Positions 41,779 to 50,466 of a stretch of 64,000 nucleotides of DNA are shown one piece after another (within the stretch, counting starts at the first letter, position 1; each line of letters begins with the position of its first letter). A model generated the notes under the pieces. That model saw only the letters and a list, made by a program, of their open reading frames with translations, did not search any database and was not told where the DNA came from. This DNA comes from Sphaerisporangium corydalis (GTDB lineage: Bacteria > Actinomycetota > Actinomycetes > Streptosporangiales > Streptosporangiaceae). The translations under genes were made by a program, and so were the position numbers. The stretch lies in NCBI RefSeq assembly GCF_025506355.1, contig NZ_JANZYP010000044.1, forward strand, positions 21,488 to 85,487, given 5' to 3'.

Positions 41779-41823
41779 AGTCGAATCTTGGCATTCATTC
41801 GACTTTTGAGTCAAGTTGTCTCA
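41761..41823. promoter_or_regulatory. pair of TetR operators TGAGTCA-N3-TGTCTCA
   Basis: TGAGTCA N3 TGTCTCA occurs at 41761-41777 and 41807-41823, 46 bp apart, both within a longer direct repeat that begins ACTTT. Each is an inverted repeat apart from one position. The first covers the start of the NmrA-like gene and the second lies 11 bp before TetR, so bound repressor would shut both divergent promoters. Confidence 0.7.
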
Positions 41824-41834
41824 TAAGATGAGGC

Positions 41835-42413
41835 ATGGCCGACACTCCTGATCCGCGGGTGACCCGCAGCCGTGAGGCGATCCTCGCCGCCGCGCGAGAA
41901 CTGTTGCGCGAGGAAGGCCCCTCCGCCGTCACCCACCTGCGGGTGGCCGCGCGAGCCGAGGTCGGCCGCGCCACCGTCTACCGCCACTGGCCCCGCTCAG
42001 AACAGCTGCTGACCGACGCGATGGCCGACGTCCCGATGCCCTTCTTCCTCGCCCCGGCCACTCCCGTGCGACCGTGGCTGGAGCGGCACCTGCGCGTACT
42101 CGCCGACCAGCTCGCCCTGCCCGACGTCCTGGCGGTGACGACCACACTCGTGCAGGGCGCACGGTCGCGACCACAGATCACCACCCAACGCGACCAGCTC
42201 GCCACCACCATCGGGCGGCAGCTCCGTGCGGCGCTGACCTTGGCGGAGCAGGCGGGGGAACTCCAGGCGGCGGGCGATTCCCGCGACGCCCCGGCCCTGA
42301 TGATCGGCCCCCTGCTCTATCGCGCCCTGCTCGAACCCGGCCCGGTGTCCGACGATCTGATCGACCGCCTGCTCGCCGCCGCGGGCACGTGGACCACGGA
42401 CCGCCACGCCTGA
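41835..42413 (+). CDS. TetR-family transcriptional regulator
   Basis: A 192-residue TetR protein with the helix-turn-helix at residues ~30-65 (AVTHLRVAARAEVGRATVYRHWPRSEQL). The C-terminal domain is of the TetR_C type common in actinomycetes. It is divergent from the NmrA-like/SDR operon, and a pair of identical operators between them indicates that it represses itself and the operon. Confidence 0.92.
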   Translation: MADTPDPRVTRSREAILAAARELLREEGPSAVTHLRVAARAEVGRATVYRHWPRSEQLLTDAMADVPMPFFLAPATPVRPWLERHLRVLADQLALPDVLAVTTTLVQGARSRPQITTQRDQLATTIGRQLRAALTLAEQAGELQAAGDSRDAPALMIGPLLYRALLEPGPVSDDLIDRLLAAAGTWTTDRHA

Positions 42414-42430
42414 GCCGGCCTGCCAGCGGG

Positions 42431-43273
42431 TCAGCCGAGGGTCAGGTCCTGGAGGCCGACCACGCGCAGCAGTTCCAGCCGCTCGTAGGACCCGCTCCCC
42501 GGCTGGGCGGTGTAGACGATCAGCCGCTGGTCGTGCTCGGGGTTCAGCAGCACCTCGCAGTCCAGCTCCAGCAGGCCGACGACCGGGTGCAGGAAGCGTT
42601 TGACGCCGCCGCGGCGTACGGCGACGTGGTGGGCGTCCCACAGCGCGGAGAACTCCTCGCTGCGGGCGCGGAGCCGGCGGACGAGCCCGGCCACCCGCGC
42701 GTCGTCCGGGCGGCGGGCGAGCGTGGCGCGCAGGTCCGCCACCGCCACGCGGGCGGCATGGTCCCGGTCCTCGGCCGGGAAGAGCTCCCGCGCGGAGGGG
42801 TCGGTGAAGTAGCGCCAGGTGACGTTCTGATCCGCCCCGGAGCGGGCGGACGCGTCGCCGTGCAGCGCCTTGTCCATCGCGTTCTGCGCGAGGACGTCGC
42901 CGCGATCGCTCATCACCTGGGCGGGGACGTCGGTGAGCCGGTCCAGGACGAGGAGCAGGCCGGGGCGGACGTGCTCGGTGGACGGTCGGTTGCGCGGGGG
43001 CTCCTCGCCGGCCAGATGGAACAGGTGGTCCCGTTCGTCGCCGGTCATCCGCAGCGCGCGGGCGACGGCGGCGAGCATCTGGCGGGACGGGTGTGAGCCC
43101 CTGGCCTGCTCCAGCCGCGTGTAGTGGTCGGTGGACATGCCCGCGAGCTGCGCCACCTCCTCGCGGCGCAGCCCCGGGGTGCGGCGCCGGGCGCCCGACG
43201 CCAGCCCCACGTCTGCGGGGGCGAGCCGGGAACGGCATCGGCGCAGGAAGTCGGCCAGTTCGGTTCTGTCCAC
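42431..43273 (-). CDS. XRE-family regulator with MmyB-like ligand domain
   Basis: A 280-residue protein with an N-terminal XRE helix-turn-helix (residues ~5-75; TPGLRREEVAQLAGMSTDHYTRLEQARG) and a C-terminal MmyB-like PAS/transcription-regulator ligand-binding domain. This family often regulates a divergent oxidoreductase through a fatty-acid-like ligand. Here an aldo/keto reductase is divergent, 140 bp away. GTG at 43273 is the family start. Confidence 0.91.
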   Translation of the reverse strand: MDRTELADFLRRCRSRLAPADVGLASGARRRTPGLRREEVAQLAGMSTDHYTRLEQARGSHPSRQMLAAVARALRMTGDERDHLFHLAGEEPPRNRPSTEHVRPGLLLVLDRLTDVPAQVMSDRGDVLAQNAMDKALHGDASARSGADQNVTWRYFTDPSARELFPAEDRDHAARVAVADLRATLARRPDDARVAGLVRRLRARSEEFSALWDAHHVAVRRGGVKRFLHPVVGLLELDCEVLLNPEHDQRLIVYTAQPGSGSYERLELLRVVGLQDLTLG

Positions 43274-43413
43274 ACCCCCACCATGCCCCGGGACGCCGGC
43301 CGCAGCCAGGGACCGCCCGTCCCCGGATAGGGACGTCTCTCCCGCCGGCGCCCGCGCCGCCGCACGCTGGCATCACCTCATTGACGAAATTCACGAAGAC
43401 AGGGTTGATCCGC

Positions 43414-44436
43414 ATGCAGTACCGCACGCTCGGCCGGACCGGCATCAAGGTCAGCCCCTACGCGCTCGGCGCGTTGATGTTCGCCACCTCCGTCGGCAAC
43501 CCCGACCCCGGCGACTCGGCCCGCGTCATCCACAAGGCGCTGGACGCGGGGATCAACCTCATCGACACCGCCGACGCCTACGGCGACTCCGAGGAGGTCG
43601 TCGGCAGGGCGCTCAAGGGGCGGCGGGACGACGTCGTCCTGGCGACCAAGGTCGGCCGCCCGACGGGTGAGGACCCCAACCACCAGGGCGCCTCACGGCG
43701 CTGGATCATGACCGCGGTCGAGAACTCGCTGCGCCGCCTGCGGACCGACCACATCGACCTGTACCAGCTCCAGCGGCCCGACCCCACGACCGACATCGAG
43801 GAGACGCTCTCCGCGTTCTCCGACCTGATTCACGCCGGGAAGGTCCGGGCGATCGGGACGTCCACCATGCCGGCGTCCGACATCGTCCACGCCCAGTGGG
43901 TCGCCGATCGGCGCGGCCTGCACCGGTTCCACACCGAGCAGCCGCCGTACTCGCTGCTCAACCGCGGCATCGAACGCGAGGTGCTGCCGGTCGCCCAGCG
44001 CCACGGGATGGGCACGCTGGTGTGGGGCCCGCTCGGGCAGGGGCTGCTCACCGGGCGCGTCCGCAGGGGCGGGCGGAACGAGCTGCGCCGCGCCGGCTTC
44101 TTCGAGCACCTCAACGACGAGCGCCGTCTCGACACCGTTGAGCGGTTCATCTCGCTCGCCGAGGAGGCCGGCCTGCCGCTGACCCACCTGGCCATGGCGT
44201 TCGCGACCGCCCATCCCGGCGTGACCAGCGCGATCGTCGGGCCGCGCACGATGAGCCACCTCGACGACCTTCTCGCCGGCGTCGACGTGGCGCTGAGCGG
44301 CGACGTCCTGGACCGGATCGACGAGATCGTCCCGCCGGGCACCGACGTCGGAACCCTGGACCAGGCGTACGTGCCGCCGGCCCTCCAGCGGGCGGGCCTC
44401 CGCCGCCGGCCGACCGGCGAACGCGCGGCCGCCTGA
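43414..44436 (+). CDS. aldo/keto reductase with catalytic His replaced
   Basis: A 340-residue aldo/keto reductase of the YghZ/AKR-like group (MQYRTLGRTGIKVSPYALG). D51, Y56 (DTADAYG) and K79 (LATKVG) are in place, but the position of the catalytic histidine is Q120 (YQLQRPDP), where the paralogue at 54294 keeps H122. It may be slower, use another proton relay, or have another role. The start is the ATG at 43414. It is likely regulated by the divergent XRE/MmyB protein. Confidence 0.92.
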   Translation: MQYRTLGRTGIKVSPYALGALMFATSVGNPDPGDSARVIHKALDAGINLIDTADAYGDSEEVVGRALKGRRDDVVLATKVGRPTGEDPNHQGASRRWIMTAVENSLRRLRTDHIDLYQLQRPDPTTDIEETLSAFSDLIHAGKVRAIGTSTMPASDIVHAQWVADRRGLHRFHTEQPPYSLLNRGIEREVLPVAQRHGMGTLVWGPLGQGLLTGRVRRGGRNELRRAGFFEHLNDERRLDTVERFISLAEEAGLPLTHLAMAFATAHPGVTSAIVGPRTMSHLDDLLAGVDVALSGDVLDRIDEIVPPGTDVGTLDQAYVPPALQRAGLRRRPTGERAAA

Positions 44437-44465
44437 CGAGTCCCGGGCACAGCGGGGGATGCGGA

Positions 44466-46052
<1,587 letters not shown>

Positions 46053-46108
46053 GCGCGCGGCCGTGGCGATCGCACTTGCCCCGGGCGGTGAAGCTCGTAT
46101 ACTTCGTC

Positions 46109-46120
46109 AAGTACGTACTT
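46109..46120. promoter_or_regulatory. MarR operator-like palindrome
   Basis: AAGTACGTACTT is a perfect 12-bp palindrome located 24 bp before the MarR gene start, in a short A/T-richer stretch. Autoregulation by that MarR protein is likely. Confidence 0.55.
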
Positions 46121-46143
46121 TACGATGTGCTCGGAGTTGACGG

Positions 46144-46623
46144 ATGGATCCGCGGGAAAGCGAGTTCGTCGACCGGATGGGCCTGGTCATGGACCGGCTC
46201 GGCGCGACGCGGACGATGGGCCGCCTGTACGCCTGGCTGATGATCTGCGCGCCGCCGCACCGGTCGCTCACCGATCTGGCCGCCGAGCTCGGCGTGAGCA
46301 AGACCGCGATCAGCACCGTCGCCCGGCAGCTCGAGGCGGCCGGGATGATCGAGCGCGTCCCCACGTCGGGCCGCGAGCACTGCTACCGGGTGGTCGGCGG
46401 CGGATGGGCGCACGTCATGCGGGTCCAGGTGGCCGCCCTGCGACCGGCCCAGGAGGCGCTGGAGTTCGCGCTGTCGGTCGTGGACGACACCCGGCCGGAA
46501 CAGCGGGCCCGGCTGAAGGAGACCCAGGAGTTCTTCGCCTTCACCGAGCGCGACGCGGACGAGTTCCTCCTGCGCTGGCAGGAGTACCGCAAGAAGGAAG
46601 ACGACGTACGGAGCGCCGGATGA
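46144..46623 (+). CDS. MarR/GbsR-type transcriptional regulator
   Basis: A 159-residue regulator with a winged helix (residues ~45-95; SLTDLAAELGVSKTAISTVARQLEAAGMI, TSGREHCYRV) and long terminal helices. The ATG at 46144 follows a GGAG (46132-46135) about 8 bases upstream. Its stop overlaps the ATG of a methyltransferase remnant (ATGA), so it once headed an operon with that gene. A 12-bp palindrome precedes it. Confidence 0.89.
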   Translation: MDPRESEFVDRMGLVMDRLGATRTMGRLYAWLMICAPPHRSLTDLAAELGVSKTAISTVARQLEAAGMIERVPTSGREHCYRVVGGGWAHVMRVQVAALRPAQEALEFALSVVDDTRPEQRARLKETQEFFAFTERDADEFLLRWQEYRKKEDDVRSAG

Positions 46624-46793
46624 ACGGGAGAAGATCGACTTTCGCGGCCTCGCCGGCGAGGAGGTGGCCTGGACGCTCGTCGGCACCCTGTACCTGCGCG
46701 CGTGGGAGAGCCGCCTGCCCGCGCCGATCCTCGGTGACCACTACGCGGCCGAGGCCGTCGACCGGATCGACTACGACTTCGCCAGTGTGCTCT
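46620..46793 (+). pseudogene. N-terminal remnant of a SAM-dependent (LCM-like) methyltransferase
   Basis: After the MarR stop, one frame (from 46622) encodes EREKIDFRGLAGEEVAW, then WTLVGTLYLRAWESRLPAPILGDHYAAEAVDRIDYDFA. This looks like the first ~55 residues of a leucine-carboxyl-methyltransferase-like SAM enzyme. The coupled ATG at 46620 is in a different frame, so the start is frameshifted. The rest of the gene is missing and replaced by the P450 leader. It cannot make a working enzyme. Confidence 0.6.
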
Positions 46794-46825
46794 GCCGCAG
46801 TGAAAACCACGACCAAGGAGAGACG

Positions 46826-48025
46826 ATGACCGACATCGTCAAGCGCTACGACATCCCCGACCGGCTCTTCTGGCTGCACGGCACGCGATCGGGCCCGCCC
46901 GTCGAGTACGACGCCGCCGCCGGCATGTGGAACGTCTACGGCTACCCCGAGATGCAGGCGGTCCTCGGCGACCCCGCGACGTTCTCCTCCGACACCATGC
47001 GCGTGGTGCCCCCGAGCATGAAGCCCGACAGCTCGGAGTTCTCGCTGGACGGCTTCATCACCCAGATCGACCCGCCGGAGCACGGCAAGCTGCGCAAACT
47101 GGTCAGCAGCGCCTTCACCCGCAAGGTGGTCGCGGACCTCGAGCCGAGGATCGCCGCCCTCACCCACGAGCTGCTCGACGAGGCGCGCGACCGGGGCCGG
47201 GTGGAGCTGGTGACCGACCTGGCCTACCCGCTCCCCGTCATCGTCATCGCCGAACTGCTGGGGGTGCCCAGCAGCGACCGCGCCCTGTTCAAACGGTGGG
47301 CCGACGCGCTGTTCCAGCGGGACGCCAAGATCTCGATCGCCGAGTCGGCCGGCCCGCAGGAGGTGGACCTCCAGGCCACGCTGGGGCCGTGGAAGGAGAT
47401 GGCCGACTACCTCGCCGCCCACGCCGCCGAACGCAAGCGGCAGCCGCGCGCCGACCTGCTCACCCGGCTGGTCCAGGCCGAGGTGGACGGCGAACGCCTG
47501 CCCGACGACCAGGTGGTCAACTTCGCGATCGTCCTGCTGCTCGCCGGGCACATCACCACGACGATGCTGCTCGGCAACACCGTCCTGTGCCTGGACGCCC
47601 ACCCCGAGCAGCAGGACAGGATACGGGCCGACCGCGCCTCGATCCCGGCCGCCATCGAGGAGTCCCTCCGCCTGTTCACCCCGTTCGCCCTGCTCGCCCG
47701 GGCCACCACGCGCGAGACCGAACTCGGCGGCGTGACGATCCCGGCCGACCAGCTGGTCATGATCTGGCTCGGATCGGCCAACAGGGATCCCCGGCAGTTC
47801 GCCGACCCCGCCGCCTTCGATCCCGGCCGCGCCCCCAACCCGCATCTCGCCTTCGGTCACGGCATCCACTTCTGCCTGGGCGCGCCCCTGGCCCGCCTGG
47901 AGGGACGTGTCGCGCTGAACATCCTGCTCGACCGGTTCGACCCCCTGCGCACCGACCCGAACGACCCCGTTCAGTTCATGCCCGCCCCGACCATGACGGG
48001 AATCCGGCACCTCCCGCTGGTCTGA
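46826..48025 (+). CDS. cytochrome P450
   Basis: A 399-residue soluble bacterial P450 with oxygen-binding helix LLAGHITTT (~residue 240), the ExxR motif EESLR, and heme ligand Cys350 in FGHGIHFCLG. A hydroxylase of a small hydrophobic or polyketide substrate is likely; the substrate is unknown. The ATG at 46826 follows AAGGAGAG. The longer in-frame extension upstream is the methyltransferase remnant and is not part of it. No ferredoxin gene is adjacent. Confidence 0.94.
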   Translation: MTDIVKRYDIPDRLFWLHGTRSGPPVEYDAAAGMWNVYGYPEMQAVLGDPATFSSDTMRVVPPSMKPDSSEFSLDGFITQIDPPEHGKLRKLVSSAFTRKVVADLEPRIAALTHELLDEARDRGRVELVTDLAYPLPVIVIAELLGVPSSDRALFKRWADALFQRDAKISIAESAGPQEVDLQATLGPWKEMADYLAAHAAERKRQPRADLLTRLVQAEVDGERLPDDQVVNFAIVLLLAGHITTTMLLGNTVLCLDAHPEQQDRIRADRASIPAAIEESLRLFTPFALLARATTRETELGGVTIPADQLVMIWLGSANRDPRQFADPAAFDPGRAPNPHLAFGHGIHFCLGAPLARLEGRVALNILLDRFDPLRTDPNDPVQFMPAPTMTGIRHLPLV

Positions 48026-48031
48026 CCCTCA

Positions 48032-48706
48032 TCAGGGCGCGGGGGTCACCCCGGGGCGGTCCAGGCCGGCGGCCAGGTCGGCGATGGCGTGGTCGATCTC
48101 CCGGCGCAGGATGGCCATGGGCGGCGTCTCGTCCGGGCCGGCGTGTTCGAGCCACCGGCCCAGGACGACGCGGAGCGCCGTCAGCGCGGTCGCCGCGCAC
48201 AGCGCCGGGTAGATGTCGGTGACGGCGGGTCCGGCGCCGGGCTGGAGCCGGTCGGTGATGGCGTCGGCGAGCGCCTTCTCCTGGGCGGCCAGCACGGCCA
48301 GCTCGTGGGGGAGCAGCGACGGCGTCCGGCGGATGAGCTGGATCGCCCTGATGTAGTCCCGGCTGGTCGCGGCGTCGTGGTCGATGAGGGCGAGCGCGGC
48401 CTGGCGCAGCGCCCGCAGCACCGACTCGGTGGCGGGCCGGGCGCGGAACCCGGCGATGAGCGCTTCCGCGCCGGCCGCGGCGGCCGCCGCCACCGCCTCC
48501 TCCTTGCCGGAGAAGTAGTTGAAGAAGGTCCGCGTCGCGATGTCGGCCTCGACGGCGATCTGCTCGACGGTGATGTTCTCCACGCCGTGGCGCAGCGCGA
48601 GGCGCAGCGCCGCCTGGCGGATGGCGGCCCGGGTGACCAGCTTCTTGCGCTCGCGGCGTCCGACCACGGCCGCCTCACCGGCCTGGGACATCCCGGTCAG
48701 GACCAT
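48032..48706 (-). CDS. TetR-family transcriptional regulator
   Basis: A 224-residue TetR protein with the helix-turn-helix at residues ~40-75 (ENITVEQIAVEADIATRTFFNYFSGKEEA). It starts at the ATG at 48706, overlapping the end of the P450 gene upstream by 10 bp, or at the ATG at 48691. Neither has a clear ribosome binding site. It is co-directional with the P450 at 48697-50019 and convergent with the other P450. It probably controls the P450-TetR operon through the repeats at 50090-50123. Confidence 0.9.
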   Translation of the reverse strand: MVLTGMSQAGEAAVVGRRERKKLVTRAAIRQAALRLALRHGVENITVEQIAVEADIATRTFFNYFSGKEEAVAAAAAAGAEALIAGFRARPATESVLRALRQAALALIDHDAATSRDYIRAIQLIRRTPSLLPHELAVLAAQEKALADAITDRLQPGAGPAVTDIYPALCAATALTALRVVLGRWLEHAGPDETPPMAILRREIDHAIADLAAGLDRPGVTPAP

Positions 48707-50019
48707 GTGACGGGCAGGGAGTGGACCCCGAAGATGAGCATCTCGTTGCGCAGCGGCACCTGGTCCGCGGGTACGGCGAGGCGCAGGTCCGGCATGCGGG
48801 TGATCAGCTCGCTCAGGCCCACGCGCATCTCCGACCGGGCGAGCTGCTGCCCGAGGCACTGGTGGATGCCGTGGCCGAAGGCCAGGTGCGTGGACCGGGG
48901 CCGGTGCACGTCGAAGCGGTCGGGGTCCTCCCACTGGCGGGGGTCACGGTTGGCCTCAGGCGTGGCGATGATCACGGTGCCGCCGGCGGGGATCCGCACG
49001 CCGTCGACCGTGACGTCCTCGATGGCCACCCGGCTGACGCCCATCTGGATGATGGACAGGTAGCGCAGCAGCTCCTCGATCGCGTTGTCCATCAGTGCCG
49101 GGTCGGCGCGCAGCGCGGCGAGCTGGTCGGGGTGCTCCAGCAGGGCGAAGGTGCCAAGGCCCAGCATGTTGGCGGTGGTCTCGTGCCCGGCGCCGAGCAA
49201 CAGCAGGGCCACGTCGGTGAGCTGGGCGTCGGTCAGCGGCGGGTCGGTGTCGTGGATGAGACCGTACAGGATGTCGTCGCCCGGCTCGGCACGCTTGGCC
49301 GTCACCAGTCCCTGGATGAAGCCGTACAGTCCCAGACCTGCTTGGACCCGCTCCTGCTCGGGGGTCGTGGAGTTCAGCGCGATGGCGGTGCGTTCCTGGA
49401 ACTCGGCCCGGTCGGCGTAGTCGACGCCGAGCAGCTCGCAGATCGCCAGCGAGGGGATCGGCAGCGCGTAGGCGGGCACGAGATCGGCCTCGGTGCCGGC
49501 CGCCATCATGGCCTCGATGTGCTCCACGGCGATCTCCCGCAGCCGCGTCTCCAGCGCCTTCATCCGCCGGACGGTGAACTGGCCGGTGAGCAGCCGCCGC
49601 AGGCGCGTATGCTCGGGCGGGTCCATGAAGACGAACATCCCGTCGGTGCGGCTCTCGACCTTCGGCGCGATGCCGCCGGCGGACGGGCCGCTCCCGGCCG
49701 CGGCGGCCAGCCGCTCGACCTCGTGCGGCTGCAGCGTGGTGACGTCGGGGTAGCGCATCCGGTCGGAGCTGAAGCGGGGGTCGGCGAGGATGGCGCGGGC
49801 CTCGGGCAGGCCGCTGACCAGCCAGGTGGGAGCGCCGTTGAGGAGCGTGAGCGGCTGGACCGCGCCCTGGTCACGCCGCTCCCGTACGCCGGACGGCGGA
49901 TCGAAGGGGCACCGGCCCCGCTCCACCATGTCGGCCGGCAGCATCCGGCGGATCTGCGTCGGGGACTGCGTCGTCGCCCTTCCGTCACGGCCATCGGTCT
50001 GCTCACCGGGAATCGCCAT
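48697..50019 (-). CDS. cytochrome P450
   Basis: A 440-residue P450, longer than usual at its N terminus. It has the I-helix motif LLGAGHETTANML, ExxR in EELLRYL, PERF-like DPDRFDVHR, and heme ligand Cys388 in FGHGIHQCLG. It resembles macrolide/terpene-tailoring CYP105/CYP107-type enzymes, but its substrate is unknown. The ATG at 50019 follows GAGGA. It is first in an operon with TetR, and three ATCGTGC repeats lie in its upstream region. Confidence 0.93.
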   Translation of the reverse strand: MAIPGEQTDGRDGRATTQSPTQIRRMLPADMVERGRCPFDPPSGVRERRDQGAVQPLTLLNGAPTWLVSGLPEARAILADPRFSSDRMRYPDVTTLQPHEVERLAAAAGSGPSAGGIAPKVESRTDGMFVFMDPPEHTRLRRLLTGQFTVRRMKALETRLREIAVEHIEAMMAAGTEADLVPAYALPIPSLAICELLGVDYADRAEFQERTAIALNSTTPEQERVQAGLGLYGFIQGLVTAKRAEPGDDILYGLIHDTDPPLTDAQLTDVALLLLGAGHETTANMLGLGTFALLEHPDQLAALRADPALMDNAIEELLRYLSIIQMGVSRVAIEDVTVDGVRIPAGGTVIIATPEANRDPRQWEDPDRFDVHRPRSTHLAFGHGIHQCLGQQLARSEMRVGLSELITRMPDLRLAVPADQVPLRNEMLIFGVHSLPVTWS

Positions 50020-50089
50020 CACCACATCCTCGTCTCGCGGCACGCCGCGCTCACCCGTCGCCGTCTCGTGCCACCCTACCGACCGAACG

Positions 50090-50123
50090 TGCACGATGCG
50101 CATGAATGCACGATACGCACGAT
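50090..50123. promoter_or_regulatory. 17-bp direct repeat upstream of the P450-TetR operon
   Basis: Two 17-bp units (50090-50106 and 50107-50123), each starting TGCACGATRCGCAYGA, stand head to tail 71-104 bp upstream of the P450 start. Read on the gene strand they hold three ATCGTGC heptamers. They are probably binding sites for the co-encoded TetR. The sequence between here and the RAE block (50124-50240) shows nothing further. Confidence 0.5.
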
Positions 50124-50240
50124 TTATCCGGGCAGGCGTCCACGAGACGGGAGGGGTCGTCGAAGACGGCCTTGAGCGGAGGAGGGCCGGGCCGAGGGGG
50201 ATCACCGCCGCTTCGCGAGCACGCGGCGCGGGGCCAGGGG

Positions 50241-50332
50241 AAAGGAGGTCGTCCCACTCCTTTCCACTCTCAACCTATAGCGCACCGGGGGACTTGCGGC
50301 AAGCCCCCGGTCATGCCGCAGAATCGTCGGCC
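50241..50332 (+). promoter_or_regulatory. rifamycin-associated element (RAE) block upstream of helR
   Basis: The second copy of the 91-bp block at 44466-44556, here 92 bp. The core at 50289-50307 reads GGGACTTGCGGCAAGCCCC, a 19-bp inverted repeat with one mismatched pair. The invariant ACTCTCAACCTATAGCGCACC precedes it, and the overlapping TGCGGCA/TGCCGCA pair is fully conserved with a 12-base spacing. It lies 135 bp before the helR start. The remaining leader (50333-50466) has no clear feature. Confidence 0.88.
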
Positions 50333-50466
50333 GTAGGCCGGCACCTGACCACCGGCCGAGACCAGATCCACGAATACGGGGAATGCGGAATGCGTGTGTT
50401 GTCGTCGACGTACGGGTCGTGCGGGGACCGGGAAAGTGCCTCGTCACCTCAGATCGGAGCCGATGC

